Part shown: positions 41,872 through 53,712 of the stretch, one piece after another
How the letters are laid out: each line of letters begins with the position of its first letter
How positions within the stretch are numbered: the stretch's first letter is position 1
DNA from: Pseudomonas orientalis
Lineage (GTDB): Bacteria; Pseudomonadota; Gammaproteobacteria; Pseudomonadales; Pseudomonadaceae
DNA length: 64,000 nt
Reading direction: 5' to 3'
Assembly (NCBI RefSeq): GCF_001439815.1
Contig: NZ_JYLM01000003.1
Coordinates: 62,001 to 126,000, forward strand
Program-made: the position numbers and the translations under genes
Notes under the pieces: generated by a model
What the model was told of the DNA's origin: nothing
Seen by the model: only the letters and a program-made list of their open reading frames with translations
The model's database searches: none

Positions 41872-42344
41872 GCCTGCTCTCCCTTGATCACGCTGCCCAG
41901 GCCCTGGGTGCCCTTGAGTCGCTTGCCCATGCGCATGAATGTGCCCACCACATGGGCAATGGGCTGCTGCGGGTCGTCCTGGTAGGCAAAGCCACGAGTA
42001 AAAATCACATCGGTGGTGACCCGGTAGCATTGGGCGAAGCCATACACCGGCTTATGCGGTTCGGCGGGATGCATATAGTCGATGCGCAAATCCAGGGTCG
42101 GGCAGACCTCGAACTCAGGCAGTACGCACAAAGTGGCCATGCCGCAGGCGGTGTCCATCAATGACGTCAGCGCGCCACCGTGGATGATGCCGGTACGGGG
42201 ATCACCGACGATATGCGCGCCATAGGGCATCACCAAAGTCATGCCCTGCTCTGTCGCGGCATGGACCGTAATCCCCAGTACCTGGCAGTGGCGAAGCGCC
42301 CAAACAAAGCGGATAGCGCGGTCTAACAAGGGGCTTTCATTCAT
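41868..42344 (-). CDS. PaaI-family hotdog thioesterase B
   Basis: A 158-residue hotdog-fold protein with TGIIHGGALTSLMDTACGMAT, the PaaI catalytic region, and LDLRIDYMHPAEPHK. The start at 42344 excludes 56 residues of upstream open frame that look non-coding. First gene of the pair. Substrate unknown. Confidence 0.83.
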   Translation of the reverse strand: MNESPLLDRAIRFVWALRHCQVLGITVHAATEQGMTLVMPYGAHIVGDPRTGIIHGGALTSLMDTACGMATLCVLPEFEVCPTLDLRIDYMHPAEPHKPVYGFAQCYRVTTDVIFTRGFAYQDDPQQPIAHVVGTFMRMGKRLKGTQGLGSVIKGEQA

Positions 42345-42499
42345 GTTTTTTAAATTCTTATTAGTCTGGATCGGCCGGATAGGTAATAATTTGGAAAGTT
42401 CCTGGCGAAAAGCTTTATATATCTGTGGAACACAAGGAACTAATGCTGGCCCCTTGAGTTCGAAAGGCCAGTAGATATCTTCAATAAGGAGAAACACCC

Positions 42500-42757
42500 A
42501 TGCGCAAGACATTAGCTATTTCCATGATGCTGGCCGCTGCTCTCGGTCTGGCTGCCTGCGACAAGAAATCCGAAGACAAAGCCCAAGACGCCGCCGCACA
42601 TTCTGAGCAAGCTCAGCAAGACATGGCGAAAGCACAGGATAAAGTGAACGACGCTGCGAAAGAAAACGCCGATGCTGCCAAAGCTCAGGCTGAATCGAAC
42701 GCTGCCGCCGCCAAAGAAGCTGCACCTGCCGCACCTGCAGAGCCTGCCAAGCAGTAA
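42500..42757 (+). CDS. Small Ala/Lys/Gln-rich lipoprotein
   Basis: An 85-residue precursor with a type-II signal peptide and lipobox LAAC (Cys20). The mature part is almost entirely helical heptad-like sequence rich in Ala, Lys, Glu and Gln, ending in an Ala-Pro tail. It is predicted to be a coiled-coil envelope lipoprotein, similar in style to Lpp/OprI but unrelated in detail. Ribosome site AAGGAG. Followed by an intrinsic terminator. Function unknown. Confidence 0.83.
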   Translation: MRKTLAISMMLAAALGLAACDKKSEDKAQDAAAHSEQAQQDMAKAQDKVNDAAKENADAAKAQAESNAAAAKEAAPAAPAEPAKQ

Positions 42758-42791
42758 TTGCAGGGTGTAACGCTGTAGTGCTGCAAAAGAT

Positions 42792-42816
42792 AGCCCGCTT
42801 ATTAGAGCGGGCTTTT
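42792..42816 (+). terminator. Terminator after the lipoprotein gene
   Basis: AGCCCGCT-TATTAG-AGCGGGCT followed by TTTCTTT. Confidence 0.85.
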
Positions 42817-42842
42817 CTTTGTCTGCTGTTTATCCAGGCTCT

Positions 42843-43583
42843 TTAAGTCACGCTGTCTTTTGCGGGATCCGGGGCCTGCATATTTGTCGGGGTATACACC
42901 ATCACCTGCAAAACGTCGGAGTGAAACTCGCGGCGGTAAAGCACTAACACCACCCCGCTGCTCATCAACATGAACAACCAGGGGCTGACGAACCAGGCCA
43001 GCATGGTCATGCCGAAATAATAAGCTCGCAGGCCAAAGTTGAACTGGTTGGCCGCCATCGAAATAACCCGCGCCGCGCGCAAGGCAAATGCATTGCGCTC
43101 CTGTTCCGATACATGCCGCTCGCCGATCATCGGCGCCGATCCCACCAGTACCGCGGCGAAGTTGTACTGGCGCATGCACCAACTGAAGGTGAAGAACGCG
43201 TAGACGAACACCAGCGCCAGGCACAGCAACTTGATTTCCGACATGCCCTGGGAGGCCTGCTGTACCAAGGGGATATCCGCCAGCAATGACACCGCCCGCT
43301 CCGAAGCGCCCAGCACGGTGAGAATGCCGGCGAGGATGATCAACGTGCTGGAGGCGAAGAACGAGGCGTTACGCTCCAGGTTACCGATCACACTGGCGTC
43401 GGCGATGCGGTTATCGCGCAGCAGCATGCGGCGCATCCAGTCTTCGCGATACAGGTGCAGCACGCTGGCCAGGCAGGCGGTGTCCCGGGCTTTCCAGGTG
43501 GCGTAACGGGTGTAGCCGCCCCAACACAGGATGAACCATAGGGCGGCAAGCAGGTGGATTTGATTGGTTTGAACGAACGACAT
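42843..43583 (-). CDS. DUF599 family inner-membrane protein
   Basis: A 246-residue membrane protein with about four hydrophobic helices (near residues 8-25, 75-100, 115-140, 200-220). The C-terminal YRREFHSDVLQVM is typical of DUF599. No function is known for the family. Stand-alone, convergent with the lipoprotein gene. Confidence 0.8.
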   Translation of the reverse strand: MSFVQTNQIHLLAALWFILCWGGYTRYATWKARDTACLASVLHLYREDWMRRMLLRDNRIADASVIGNLERNASFFASSTLIILAGILTVLGASERAVSLLADIPLVQQASQGMSEIKLLCLALVFVYAFFTFSWCMRQYNFAAVLVGSAPMIGERHVSEQERNAFALRAARVISMAANQFNFGLRAYYFGMTMLAWFVSPWLFMLMSSGVVLVLYRREFHSDVLQVMVYTPTNMQAPDPAKDSVT

Positions 43584-43627
43584 GCGGGTCCTTTTATACG
43601 GTGCTGGGTGACGGAATGCAGACCAAA

Positions 43628-43716
43628 TGTGGGAGGGGGCTTGCCCCCGATGGCTTGCTGCCAGTCACTGCATCTGTGACTGACCCACCGCTATCGGGGG
43701 CAAGCCCCCTCCCACA
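43628..43716. repeat. REPIN (GGGGGC type)
   Basis: Facing REP pair between brnQ and the DUF599 gene. Confidence 0.9.
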
Positions 43717-43764
43717 TTTTTAAAGCATTCCAACTTTAGAAGGTTGTGGCCTCTCAAGCATAAA

Positions 43765-43796
43765 AAATGCCCCGTATCGATTGATACGGGGCATTT
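43765..43796 (-). terminator. brnQ terminator
   Basis: AAATGCCCCGTATC-GATT-GATACGGGGCATTT, with a T-run on the minus strand, 22 bp after the brnQ stop. Confidence 0.88.
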
Positions 43797-43817
43797 CGGT
43801 AATGCGTTGAACCGGTA

Positions 43818-45131
43818 TTACGCGATGGCTTCGCTGCGCTTGCCCAACAGGCGATCAACCACCACCGCCACAACCAGCACCATCACCGACGGCACCAGCC
43901 ACGCCAGGCCTTGCTCGCTCAGTGGCAAGTTAGCCAGCTGCGCCGGCATCCAATCGGCCAAGCCAGCGCCCTTGAGTGCATCAATGCAGCCGAAAATAAA
44001 CGACACCAGCATCACCGGACCAACGATACGGCCCTGCTCCTGCCAGAAATCCTTACAGAAGCTCAAGGCCACCAACACGATGCACGGCGGGTAGATCGCA
44101 GTGAGCACCGGGATGGAGAACGCGATCAGCTTGGTCAGGCCCAGGTTGGACACGAACAGCGAAAACAGCGCCAGGATCACCACCAGGGTCTTGTAGGACA
44201 GCGGCAGAACTTTGCTGAAGTACTCAGCACAGGCACAAGTCAGGCCCACGGCGGTGACCAGGCACGCCAGGGAAATCAGCACGGCAAGGAAGCCACTGCC
44301 CAGGGAGCCGAAGGTATGTTGCACATAGGCGTGCAATACAGCGGCGCCATTGGCCGCCCCGGCGGCGACTTCATGGCTGCCCGAGCCCAGCCGGAACAGG
44401 CTGACGTACACCAACGCCAGACCTACGCCGGCAATCAGCCCGGCAATGATCGCGTAACGCGTGATCAGCTTCGGCGACTCGACGCCACGGGAGCGAATCG
44501 CATTGACGATGACGATACCGAATACCAGCGCGCCAAGGGTATCCATGGTCAGGTAGCCATTGATAAAGCCCTGGGAGAACGGCGCAGCGACGTATTCAGG
44601 CGTTGCGACACCGACGTCACCGGCCGGCAAGGCAAACGCGGCAATGCCGAGGATGGCCAACGCGATGATCTTCAGCGGCGCGAGAAAGCGACCTACGGTA
44701 TCCAGCAGCCGTCCCGGATACAGGGAGACAAAGAACACCACCAGGAAGTACACCGAACTGTAGAGGAACAGCGCCAGCGGGCTTTCGCCGGTCAGCGGCG
44801 CCAGGCCCACTTCGAACGATACGGTCGCGGTACGCGGCGTGGCGAACAGCGGCCCTACCGCCAGGTACGCCGCCGCCGCCAGCAGGCCACCGGCGATCTT
44901 GCCGATCGGGCTGCTCAACGCATCCATACCGCCGCCCACCTTGGCCAACGCGATCACGGTGACGACCGGCAGGCCGACTGCTGTTATCAGGAACCCCAGG
45001 GCCGCCATCCAGACGTGAGGCCCGGACTGCAAGCCAACGATAGGCGGGAAGATGATATTGCCGGCGCCCACGAACAGGGCAAACGTCATAAAGCCCAACG
45101 CCAGGATGTCCTGGCCTTTCAACACTTTCAT
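43818..45131 (-). CDS. brnQ: Branched-chain amino acid:cation symporter BrnQ
   Basis: A 437-residue, 12-helix LIVCS-family symporter for Leu, Ile and Val with Na+ or H+. Family segments are [26 protein letters not shown] at the N-terminus, [12 protein letters not shown] and [21 protein letters not shown] start at 45131 because it gives the family N-terminus; the ribosome site is weak, and an in-frame extension of 79 codons upstream does not look like protein. Confidence 0.92.
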   Translation of the reverse strand: MKVLKGQDILALGFMTFALFVGAGNIIFPPIVGLQSGPHVWMAALGFLITAVGLPVVTVIALAKVGGGMDALSSPIGKIAGGLLAAAAYLAVGPLFATPRTATVSFEVGLAPLTGESPLALFLYSSVYFLVVFFVSLYPGRLLDTVGRFLAPLKIIALAILGIAAFALPAGDVGVATPEYVAAPFSQGFINGYLTMDTLGALVFGIVIVNAIRSRGVESPKLITRYAIIAGLIAGVGLALVYVSLFRLGSGSHEVAAGAANGAAVLHAYVQHTFGSLGSGFLAVLISLACLVTAVGLTCACAEYFSKVLPLSYKTLVVILALFSLFVSNLGLTKLIAFSIPVLTAIYPPCIVLVALSFCKDFWQEQGRIVGPVMLVSFIFGCIDALKGAGLADWMPAQLANLPLSEQGLAWLVPSVMVLVVAVVVDRLLGKRSEAIA

Positions 45132-45323
45132 TTGAGGAAATACCACACTACTGAATCGGAATTTAGAGGGGGATTCCCTATGGATGAGGGAAATACTGCC
45201 GGCCCTTATAGGGACCGACCGTCTGGCGCGCAGCTTCCTTTTGGGATGCGGGCGCATAAAGAGGCGGTAAGGGTACAGAATTAGACTGACAAACGCACTG
45301 TTGCGGGGCGGACTGTCCGATAA

Positions 45324-45341
45324 GCGACATTCAAATGTCGC
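45324..45341. promoter_or_regulatory. 18-bp perfect dyad upstream of brnQ
   Basis: GCGACATT-CA-AATGTCGC, about 195 bp upstream of the brnQ ATG. Could be a regulator site (for example an Lrp-type protein) or, read rightward, a weak terminator since GTTTT follows. The rest of the 240-bp leader holds two minor dyads (TCCCT/AGGGA near 45175-45190) and no gene. Confidence 0.4.
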
Positions 45342-45373
45342 GTTTTCATACTTAATCTGACAATGCAATCAAA

Positions 45374-45461
45374 TGTGGGAGGGGGCTTGCCCCCGATTGC
45401 GGTGGTTCAGTCACATCATCATGACTGACACTCCGCAATCGGGGGCAAGCCCCCTCCCACA
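45374..45461. repeat. REPIN (GGGGGC type)
   Basis: Facing REP pair between sucD and the brnQ promoter region. Confidence 0.9.
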
Positions 45462-45505
45462 TTTGGATCTCTACCAACCTCAGATATGTTGCTGAACCCC
45501 GAATG

Positions 45506-45535
45506 CACAAAGGCCACCCGAAGGTGGCCTTTGTG
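45506..45535 (-). terminator. sucD terminator
   Basis: CACAAAGGCCACC-CGAA-GGTGGCCTTTGTG, a perfect hairpin 28 bp after the sucD stop; ends the TCA operon. Confidence 0.85.
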
Positions 45536-45563
45536 TGGATGAAGCGTCAGCTAAGCGCGAGGC

Positions 45564-46445
45564 TTACTTGACAGCCCAGCCGGTCAGCTCGGACAAAGCC
45601 TTGCCGATGTCTGCCAGCGAACGCACGGTTTTAACGCCTGCGTCTTCCAGGGCAGCAAACTTCTCGTCTGCAGTACCCTTGCCACCGGAGATGATTGCGC
45701 CAGCATGGCCCATGCGCTTGCCCGCAGGGGCAGTCACACCAGCGATGTAGGAAACAACCGGCTTGGTCACGTGTGCCTTGATGTAGGCAGCCGCTTCTTC
45801 TTCAGCCGAACCGCCGATCTCGCCGATCATCACGATCGCTTCGGTCTTCGGGTCTTCCTGGAACAGCTTCAGGATGTCGATGAAGTTGGAGCCCGGGATC
45901 GGGTCACCACCGATGCCGACGCAAGTCGACTGACCGAAACCGGCGTCAGTGGTCTGCTTCACAGCTTCGTAGGTCAGGGTGCCGGAACGGGAAACGATAC
46001 CGACTTTGCCTGGCAAGTGAATGTGACCGGGCATGATGCCGATCTTGCATTCGCCTGGGGTGATCACGCCTGGGCAGTTAGGGCCGATCAGGACCACGCC
46101 CAGCTCGTCGCACTTCACTTTAGCGTCCAGCATGTCCAGGGTAGGAATGCCTTCGGTGATGCACACGATCAGCTTGATGCCGCCGAATGCCGCTTCCAGG
46201 ATGGAGTCTTTGCAGAAAGGTGCTGGAACGTAGATCACGCTGGCGGTAGCGCCAGTTTTTTCTACAGCATCTTTCACGGTATTGAACACGGGCAGGCCCA
46301 GGTGCTCGGTGCCGCCTTTACCAGGGGTTACGCCACCCACCATCTTGGTGCCGTATTCGATGGCTTGCTGGGTGTGGAAACTACCTTGCGAACCGGTAAT
46401 ACCCTGGCAGATAACTTTGGTGTCTTTATTGATCAGGACGCTCAT
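45564..46445 (-). CDS. sucD: Succinyl-CoA synthetase alpha subunit
   Basis: A 293-residue alpha subunit. CoA-binding Rossmann domain ([25 protein letters not shown]), [23 protein letters not shown], and the phosphorylated His in [17 protein letters not shown]. Converts succinyl-CoA to succinate with nucleotide formation together with SucC. The ATG shares one base with the sucC stop. Last gene of the TCA block. Confidence 0.97.
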   Translation of the reverse strand: MSVLINKDTKVICQGITGSQGSFHTQQAIEYGTKMVGGVTPGKGGTEHLGLPVFNTVKDAVEKTGATASVIYVPAPFCKDSILEAAFGGIKLIVCITEGIPTLDMLDAKVKCDELGVVLIGPNCPGVITPGECKIGIMPGHIHLPGKVGIVSRSGTLTYEAVKQTTDAGFGQSTCVGIGGDPIPGSNFIDILKLFQEDPKTEAIVMIGEIGGSAEEEAAAYIKAHVTKPVVSYIAGVTAPAGKRMGHAGAIISGGKGTADEKFAALEDAGVKTVRSLADIGKALSELTGWAVK

Positions 46446-47611
46446 TATTTGCCCTCCGCAGCTTTGACAACTTGTTGAGCAGCGTCGGTCAGGCTGGTAG
46501 CCGCGATGATGTTCAAACCGCTTTCTGCCAGTACTTTAGCGCCCAGTTCAGCGTTGTTGCCTTCAAGGCGAACAACAACCGGGATTTTAACGCCGACTTC
46601 TTTCACTGCGCCGATGATGCCTTCGGCAATCATGTCGCAACGAACGATGCCGCCGAAGATGTTGACCAGTACTGCGGCGACGTTGGAGTCGGACAGGATG
46701 ATCTTGAACGCTTCGGTAACGCGTTCCTTGGTAGCGCCACCACCTACGTCGAGGAAGTTGGCTGGTTTGCCGCCATGCAGGTTGACGATGTCCATGGTAC
46801 CCATGGCCAGGCCGGCACCGTTGACCATGCAACCGATGTTACCTTCCAGGGCCACATAGTTCAGTTCGAACTTGGCGGCGTGCGCTTCGCGCGGATCGTC
46901 CTGCGACGGATCGTGGAAAGTCTTCAGCTTCGGCTGACGGTACATGGCGTTGGCGTCGATGTTGATCTTGGCGTCCAGGCAATGCAGATCGCCGTCAGCC
47001 TTGATCACCAGCGGGTTCACTTCCAGCAGGGCCAGATCGTGATCCTGGAACAGTTTGGCCAGACCGACGAAGATCTTGGCGAACTGGGCAACTTGCTTGC
47101 CTTCCAGGCCCAGCTGGAAAGCCAGCTCGCGACCCTGGAAGGGCTGAGCGCCGACCAGTGGATCGATAGTGGCTTTCAGAATTTTTTCTGGGGTTTCTTC
47201 GGCAATCTTTTCAATGTCCACGCCACCTTCGGTGGAAGCCATGAACACGATGCGACGGCTCGAACGGTCAACGACAGCGCCCAGGTACAGCTCTTTAGCG
47301 ATATCAGTGCACGATTCAACCAGGATCTTGGTGACTGGCTGGCCATTGGCATCAGTCTGGTAAGTCACCAGACGCTTGCCCAGCCACTGCTGTGCGAAGG
47401 CCTTGGCGTCTTCTTTGCTGCGAACCAGCTTGACGCCGCCCGCTTTACCGCGACCACCGGCGTGGACCTGGGCTTTGACAACCCACTCGCTGCCGCCGAT
47501 CTTGTCGCAGGCTTCTGCTGCTGCTTCCGGGGTGTCTACTGCGTAGCCCTTGGAAACTGGCAGGCCGTATTCAGCGAACAGCTGCTTACCCTGATACTCG
47601 TGAAGATTCAT
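46445..47611 (-). CDS. sucC: Succinyl-CoA synthetase beta subunit
   Basis: A 388-residue beta subunit with an N-terminal ATP-grasp fold ([39 protein letters not shown]) and the C-terminal flavodoxin-like ligase domain ([16 protein letters not shown]). Start at 47611 matches the family N-terminus; the longer frame does not. The 204 bp upstream, up to lpd, holds no gene that I can see but could carry an internal promoter or processing site. Confidence 0.97.
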   Translation of the reverse strand: MNLHEYQGKQLFAEYGLPVSKGYAVDTPEAAAEACDKIGGSEWVVKAQVHAGGRGKAGGVKLVRSKEDAKAFAQQWLGKRLVTYQTDANGQPVTKILVESCTDIAKELYLGAVVDRSSRRIVFMASTEGGVDIEKIAEETPEKILKATIDPLVGAQPFQGRELAFQLGLEGKQVAQFAKIFVGLAKLFQDHDLALLEVNPLVIKADGDLHCLDAKINIDANAMYRQPKLKTFHDPSQDDPREAHAAKFELNYVALEGNIGCMVNGAGLAMGTMDIVNLHGGKPANFLDVGGGATKERVTEAFKIILSDSNVAAVLVNIFGGIVRCDMIAEGIIGAVKEVGVKIPVVVRLEGNNAELGAKVLAESGLNIIAATSLTDAAQQVVKAAEGK

Positions 47612-47815
47612 GCTTTTTACCGTCTTCGTTAGGTACTGCGCATTCGGCGCTGCGCTCATTATGAGTGCCGCGCCACCTGTGACTGCTGCTTGCACAACCT
47701 GCGGGGCTTATGGCCCGTAAAGCTGCACAAGGCTGCGTCCAGCGGATATTCCGCGGTGAGTCTTGCGCGCAAGGCTCACGACGGGCAACTCCGCCGTGGT
47801 TTCTTATTATCTCGC

Positions 47816-49351
<1,536 letters not shown>

Positions 49352-50575
49352 TCAGATATCCAGCAGCAGACGAGCCGGGTCTTCCAGCAGGTTCTTGATG
49401 GTCACCAGGAACGTCACGGCTTCTTTACCATCGATCAGGCGGTGATCGTAAGACAGCGCCAAGTACATCATTGGGCGGATCACGACCTGGCCGTTGATGG
49501 CCATCGGACGCTGGATGATGTTGTGCATGCCCAGAATCGCGGCTTGCGGTGGGTTGACGATCGGCGTCGACATCATCGAACCGAAGGTACCACCGTTGGT
49601 GATGGTGAAGGTACCGCCGGTCATCTCATCAATGGTCAGCTTGCCGTCACGGGCTTTCTTGCCGAAGCCGGCGATGCCGCCTTCGATTTCGGCCAGGCTC
49701 ATCAGCTCGGCATTACGCAGAACCGGAACCACCAGGCCACGATCGCTGGACACGGCAACGCCGATGTCTGCATAGCCATGGTAGACGATGTCGGCGCCGT
49801 CGATGGAAGCGTTGACTGCCGGGAAGCGTTTCAGCGCTTCGGTGGCCGCTTTCACGAAGAACGACATGAAGCCCAGGCGCACGCCGTTGTGGCTCTTCTC
49901 AAAGAGGTCCTTGTACTTCGAACGCAGCGCCATGACTTCAGTCATGTCGACTTCGTTGAACGTGGTCAGCATCGCCATGTTCGACTGTGCTTCAACCAGG
50001 CGCTTGGCCACGGTGGCACGTACACGAGTCATCGGCACGCGTTTCTCGGTGCGGTCGCCGGCGGCAAACACAGGCGCAGCGGCAGCAGGTGCAGCTGGCT
50101 TGGCAGGTGCGGCAGCCGGCGCGTTTTTCTTGGCTTCAACCGCGGCCACCACATCTTCCTTGGTGACACGGCCGTCTTTGCCGGTGCCCTTGATGGAAGC
50201 CAGGTTGATGCCGTTTTCTTCAGCCAATTGACGCGCAGCCGGTGCAGCGATTGGGTCTTCGCCACCCGCAGCCGGTGCGGCGGCAGGTGCCGAAGCGGCA
50301 GCCGGTGCTGCCGCAGCAGGGGCCGGAGCAGCAGCGCTGCCCTCTTCGATCGAGCCCAGTACCTGGTTCGACAGAACGGTAGCGCCCTCTTCCGCCACGA
50401 TCGGGCCCAGCACGCCGTCGGCTTCGGCCAGCACTTCCAGTACGACTTTATCAGTCTCGATGTCGACGATCAGGTCGTCACGCTTGACGGCCTCGCCTGG
50501 TTTCTTGTGCCAGGTGGCGACGGTGCCATCGGCAACCGATTCCGGGAATGACGGGGCTTTGATTTCGATAGCCAT
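49352..50575 (-). CDS. sucB: 2-Oxoglutarate dehydrogenase E2, dihydrolipoyl succinyltransferase
   Basis: A 407-residue E2. Lipoyl domain with the lipoylated Lys in [13 protein letters not shown] (residue about 43), an Ala/Pro-rich linker, the E3-binding domain ([33 protein letters not shown]), a second long Ala/Pro linker, and the catalytic domain with [15 protein letters not shown] (active His). 44 bp after sucA. Confidence 0.97.
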   Translation of the reverse strand: MAIEIKAPSFPESVADGTVATWHKKPGEAVKRDDLIVDIETDKVVLEVLAEADGVLGPIVAEEGATVLSNQVLGSIEEGSAAAPAPAAAAPAAASAPAAAPAAGGEDPIAAPAARQLAEENGINLASIKGTGKDGRVTKEDVVAAVEAKKNAPAAAPAKPAAPAAAAPVFAAGDRTEKRVPMTRVRATVAKRLVEAQSNMAMLTTFNEVDMTEVMALRSKYKDLFEKSHNGVRLGFMSFFVKAATEALKRFPAVNASIDGADIVYHGYADIGVAVSSDRGLVVPVLRNAELMSLAEIEGGIAGFGKKARDGKLTIDEMTGGTFTITNGGTFGSMMSTPIVNPPQAAILGMHNIIQRPMAINGQVVIRPMMYLALSYDHRLIDGKEAVTFLVTIKNLLEDPARLLLDI

Positions 50576-50619
50576 TATCTGTAGGTCCTTAAAATTCGGT
50601 TTCAGTCAGCGCGAAAGCG

Positions 50620-53451
50620 TTAAACGGTGAAAGCATCTTGCAGCAGTTTTTCCTGCTGCTCGGCGTGCATCGACGCATAACCACAGGCAGGTGCAGCAGA
50701 CGCATCACGACCGGCGTACTCCAGGCCCAGGGCCCTGTTGTGGTTGCCGATGCTGCGACGCAAATGATGCTGGCTGCTGTACCAGGCGCCCTGGTTCATC
50801 GGTTCTTCCTGACACCACACCACATTCGTGAGGTTGGTGTAAGGCGCGATGATCTCCATGAGGTCATCTTCCGGGAACGGGTAAAGCTGCTCGATACGCA
50901 CGATGGCGATGTCTTCGCGGCCTTCGGCACGGCGTTTTTCCAGCAGATCGTAATAGACCTTGCCGCTGCACAGGATCAGGCGAGTGACCTTGGCGGCGTC
51001 CAGCGTATCGATTTCCGGAATCACGGTCTGGAACGAACCTTCGGCCAGATCTTCCAGGGTCGAAACGGCCAGTTTGTGACGCAACAGCGATTTCGGAGTC
51101 AGCACGACCAGTGGCTTGCGCAGCGGGCGGATCACCTGGCGACGCAGCAAGTGGTAGATCTGCGCCGGGGTCGTCGGCACGCACACCTGGATGTTGTGCT
51201 CGGCGCACAGCTGCAGGTAACGCTCCAGACGGGCCGAGGAGTGCTCAGGGCCCTGACCTTCATAACCGTGTGGCAGCAGCATGGTCAGACCGCACAGACG
51301 GCCCCACTTGTGCTCGCCGCTGGTGATGAACTGGTCGATAACCACCTGGGCACCGTTGGCGAAGTCGCCGAACTGGGCTTCCCAGATCACCAGCGCCTGA
51401 GGCGTGGTGGTCGAGTAGCCGTATTCGAACGCGAGTACGGCTTCTTCGGACAGGAACGAATCGTACAGGTCGAAACGCGGCTGGCCTGCGTACAGGTTCT
51501 GCAACGGGATGTAGGTGCCGGCGTCTTTCTGGTTGTGCAACACGGCATGGCGGTGCGAGAACGTACCGCGGCCGATGTCCTGGCCGGTCATGCGGATCGG
51601 GTGACCTTCGAACGCCAGGGTCGCGTACGCCATGGTTTCGGCGTAACCCCAGTTGATCGGCAGGCCGCCGGCTTGCATCTTCTGACGATCTTCGTAGATC
51701 TTCGAGACCTGGCGCTGAACCACGAAGCCTTCCGGAATTTCCAGCAGCTTGGCGGACAATTCCTGCAAGGTCTTCAGATCGAAGGTCGTATCGTGACGCG
51801 CAGTCCAGGCGTGGCCCAGGTACGGACGCCAGTCGACGAACAGCTCTTTGTTCGGTTCCTTGACCAGACTTTTTACAACATGCAGACCATTGTCCAGCGC
51901 GTTGCGGTATTCATCGATCTTCGCCTGAACACGCGCCTCATCAACAATACCGGCCTTGGTCAGGCTTTCGGCATACAGCTCACGGGTAGTGCGCTGCTTG
52001 GCGATCTGCTGATACATCAACGGCTGTGTGCCGCTTGGCTCATCCGCTTCGTTGTGACCGCGACGGCGATAGCAAACCAGGTCGATGACCACGTCACGCT
52101 TGAACTGCATGCGGTAGTCGACAGCCAGTTGGGTCACGAACAGTACGGCTTCCGGATCATCGCCATTCACGTGCAGGATCGGCGCCTGGATCATCTTGGC
52201 AACGTCGGTGGCGTACTCGGTGGAGCGCGCATCCAGCGGGTTGCTGATGGTGAAGCCAACCTGGTTGTTGATGACGATGTGAACGGTACCGCCAGTCTTG
52301 AAGCCGCGAGTCTGCGACATCTGGAACGTTTCCAGGACCACGCCTTGACCGGCGAATGCCGCGTCACCGTGGATGGAAATCGGCAGGACCTTCTCGCCAG
52401 TGGCGTCGTTACGACGATCCTGGCGCGCACGCACCGACCCCTCGACCACCGGAGAAACGATTTCCAGGTGGGATGGGTTGAACGCCATGGCCAGGTGAAC
52501 TTCACCGCCGGTGGTCATCACGTTGGACGAGAAACCCTGGTGGTACTTGACGTCACCGGAACCCAGCTCGACCTTCTTCTTGCCTTCGAACTCGTCGAAC
52601 AGCTCGCGCGGGTTCTTGCCGAAGGTGTTGACCAACACGTTCAGGCGACCACGGTGAGCCATGCCGATCACGACTTCCTTGGTGCCGTAGGAACCGGAAC
52701 GCTGAATCAGCTCGTCGAGCATCGGAATCAGGCTTTCACCGCCTTCCAGGCCGAAACGCTTGGTGCCCGGGTATTTGGTACCCAGGTATTTTTCGAGACC
52801 TTCAGCGGCAGTCACGCGCTCAAGCAGGTGGCTGCGCACATCGGCGGACAATACCGGGCGGCCACGCACGCCTTCCAGGCGATGCTGGAACCACTGGCGC
52901 TGCTCGGAATCGGTGATGTGCGTGAATTCAGCGCCGATGGTGCGGCAATATGTCTGCTGCAACGCTTCGTGAATTTCGCGTAGGCTCGCTTCCTCTTTGC
53001 CGATGAACAGGTCGCCGGCACGGAAGGTCGTATCAAGATCGGCATTGGTCAAGCCGTAATGATTGATCGACAGGTCAGCCGGTGCAGGACGCTGCCAGAG
53101 CCCCAGCGGGTCAAGCTGGGCCGCCTGGTGGCCGCGCATGCGGTAGGCCTGGATCAGTCGCAGTACTTCAACTTGCTTCTTCTCGTGCTCACTGCTCACG
53201 CTGCCGGCGGAAACCGGTTGGGCGCGGCGCTGGTTCTTTGCCAGCAGCACGAAATGATCGCGAATCGCAGCATGCGATACATCGGTGGCAGCGTTGCCGT
53301 CTGAAGACAACGTCTGAAATTTGGTGCGCCATTCTTCTGGCACAGCGTTAGGGTCGTGCAGGTAGAGCTCATAAAGCTCTTCCACATAGGCAGCGTTACC
53401 ACCTGAAAGATAGCCGCTGTTCCACATGCGCTGCATCACGCTTTCTTGCAT
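50620..53451 (-). CDS. sucA: 2-Oxoglutarate dehydrogenase E1
   Basis: A 943-residue thiamine-diphosphate enzyme. N-terminal E2-binding part (MQRMWNSGYLSGGNAAYVEELYELY), GMAHRGRLNVLVN, HGDAAFAGQGVV, the ThDP/Mg motif GDDPEAV...VIDLVCYRRRGHNEADEP, and GRGTFSHRHAV in the pyrimidine-binding domain. Decarboxylates 2-oxoglutarate. The 261 bp between sdhB and sucA contain no visible gene and may hold a promoter of its own. Confidence 0.97.
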   Translation of the reverse strand: MQESVMQRMWNSGYLSGGNAAYVEELYELYLHDPNAVPEEWRTKFQTLSSDGNAATDVSHAAIRDHFVLLAKNQRRAQPVSAGSVSSEHEKKQVEVLRLIQAYRMRGHQAAQLDPLGLWQRPAPADLSINHYGLTNADLDTTFRAGDLFIGKEEASLREIHEALQQTYCRTIGAEFTHITDSEQRQWFQHRLEGVRGRPVLSADVRSHLLERVTAAEGLEKYLGTKYPGTKRFGLEGGESLIPMLDELIQRSGSYGTKEVVIGMAHRGRLNVLVNTFGKNPRELFDEFEGKKKVELGSGDVKYHQGFSSNVMTTGGEVHLAMAFNPSHLEIVSPVVEGSVRARQDRRNDATGEKVLPISIHGDAAFAGQGVVLETFQMSQTRGFKTGGTVHIVINNQVGFTISNPLDARSTEYATDVAKMIQAPILHVNGDDPEAVLFVTQLAVDYRMQFKRDVVIDLVCYRRRGHNEADEPSGTQPLMYQQIAKQRTTRELYAESLTKAGIVDEARVQAKIDEYRNALDNGLHVVKSLVKEPNKELFVDWRPYLGHAWTARHDTTFDLKTLQELSAKLLEIPEGFVVQRQVSKIYEDRQKMQAGGLPINWGYAETMAYATLAFEGHPIRMTGQDIGRGTFSHRHAVLHNQKDAGTYIPLQNLYAGQPRFDLYDSFLSEEAVLAFEYGYSTTTPQALVIWEAQFGDFANGAQVVIDQFITSGEHKWGRLCGLTMLLPHGYEGQGPEHSSARLERYLQLCAEHNIQVCVPTTPAQIYHLLRRQVIRPLRKPLVVLTPKSLLRHKLAVSTLEDLAEGSFQTVIPEIDTLDAAKVTRLILCSGKVYYDLLEKRRAEGREDIAIVRIEQLYPFPEDDLMEIIAPYTNLTNVVWCQEEPMNQGAWYSSQHHLRRSIGNHNRALGLEYAGRDASAAPACGYASMHAEQQEKLLQDAFTV

Positions 53452-53712
53452 GCTTGGTCACCCTCGATTTGGGGACACCACCGGCGAAAACACCGAGTCT
53501 GCTTGCAAAAGGCCAAGTGCAGCGACCAGAACAAGCCACTAGGATCACGCTGATAGTTCGGGTACCAACCCGAATGCCCCTGCTTGTCTCATTTCTTCAA
53601 AATAAGAGCTGCGGCTTTGTAAGTCGCTGCTCAAGTTAAAACTACGGCGCCGGTTGAAGCCTGCGCCGCAGCATTTACGGGCACAACGGTCCTGCTTTTA
53701 CTGCAACGCCAG

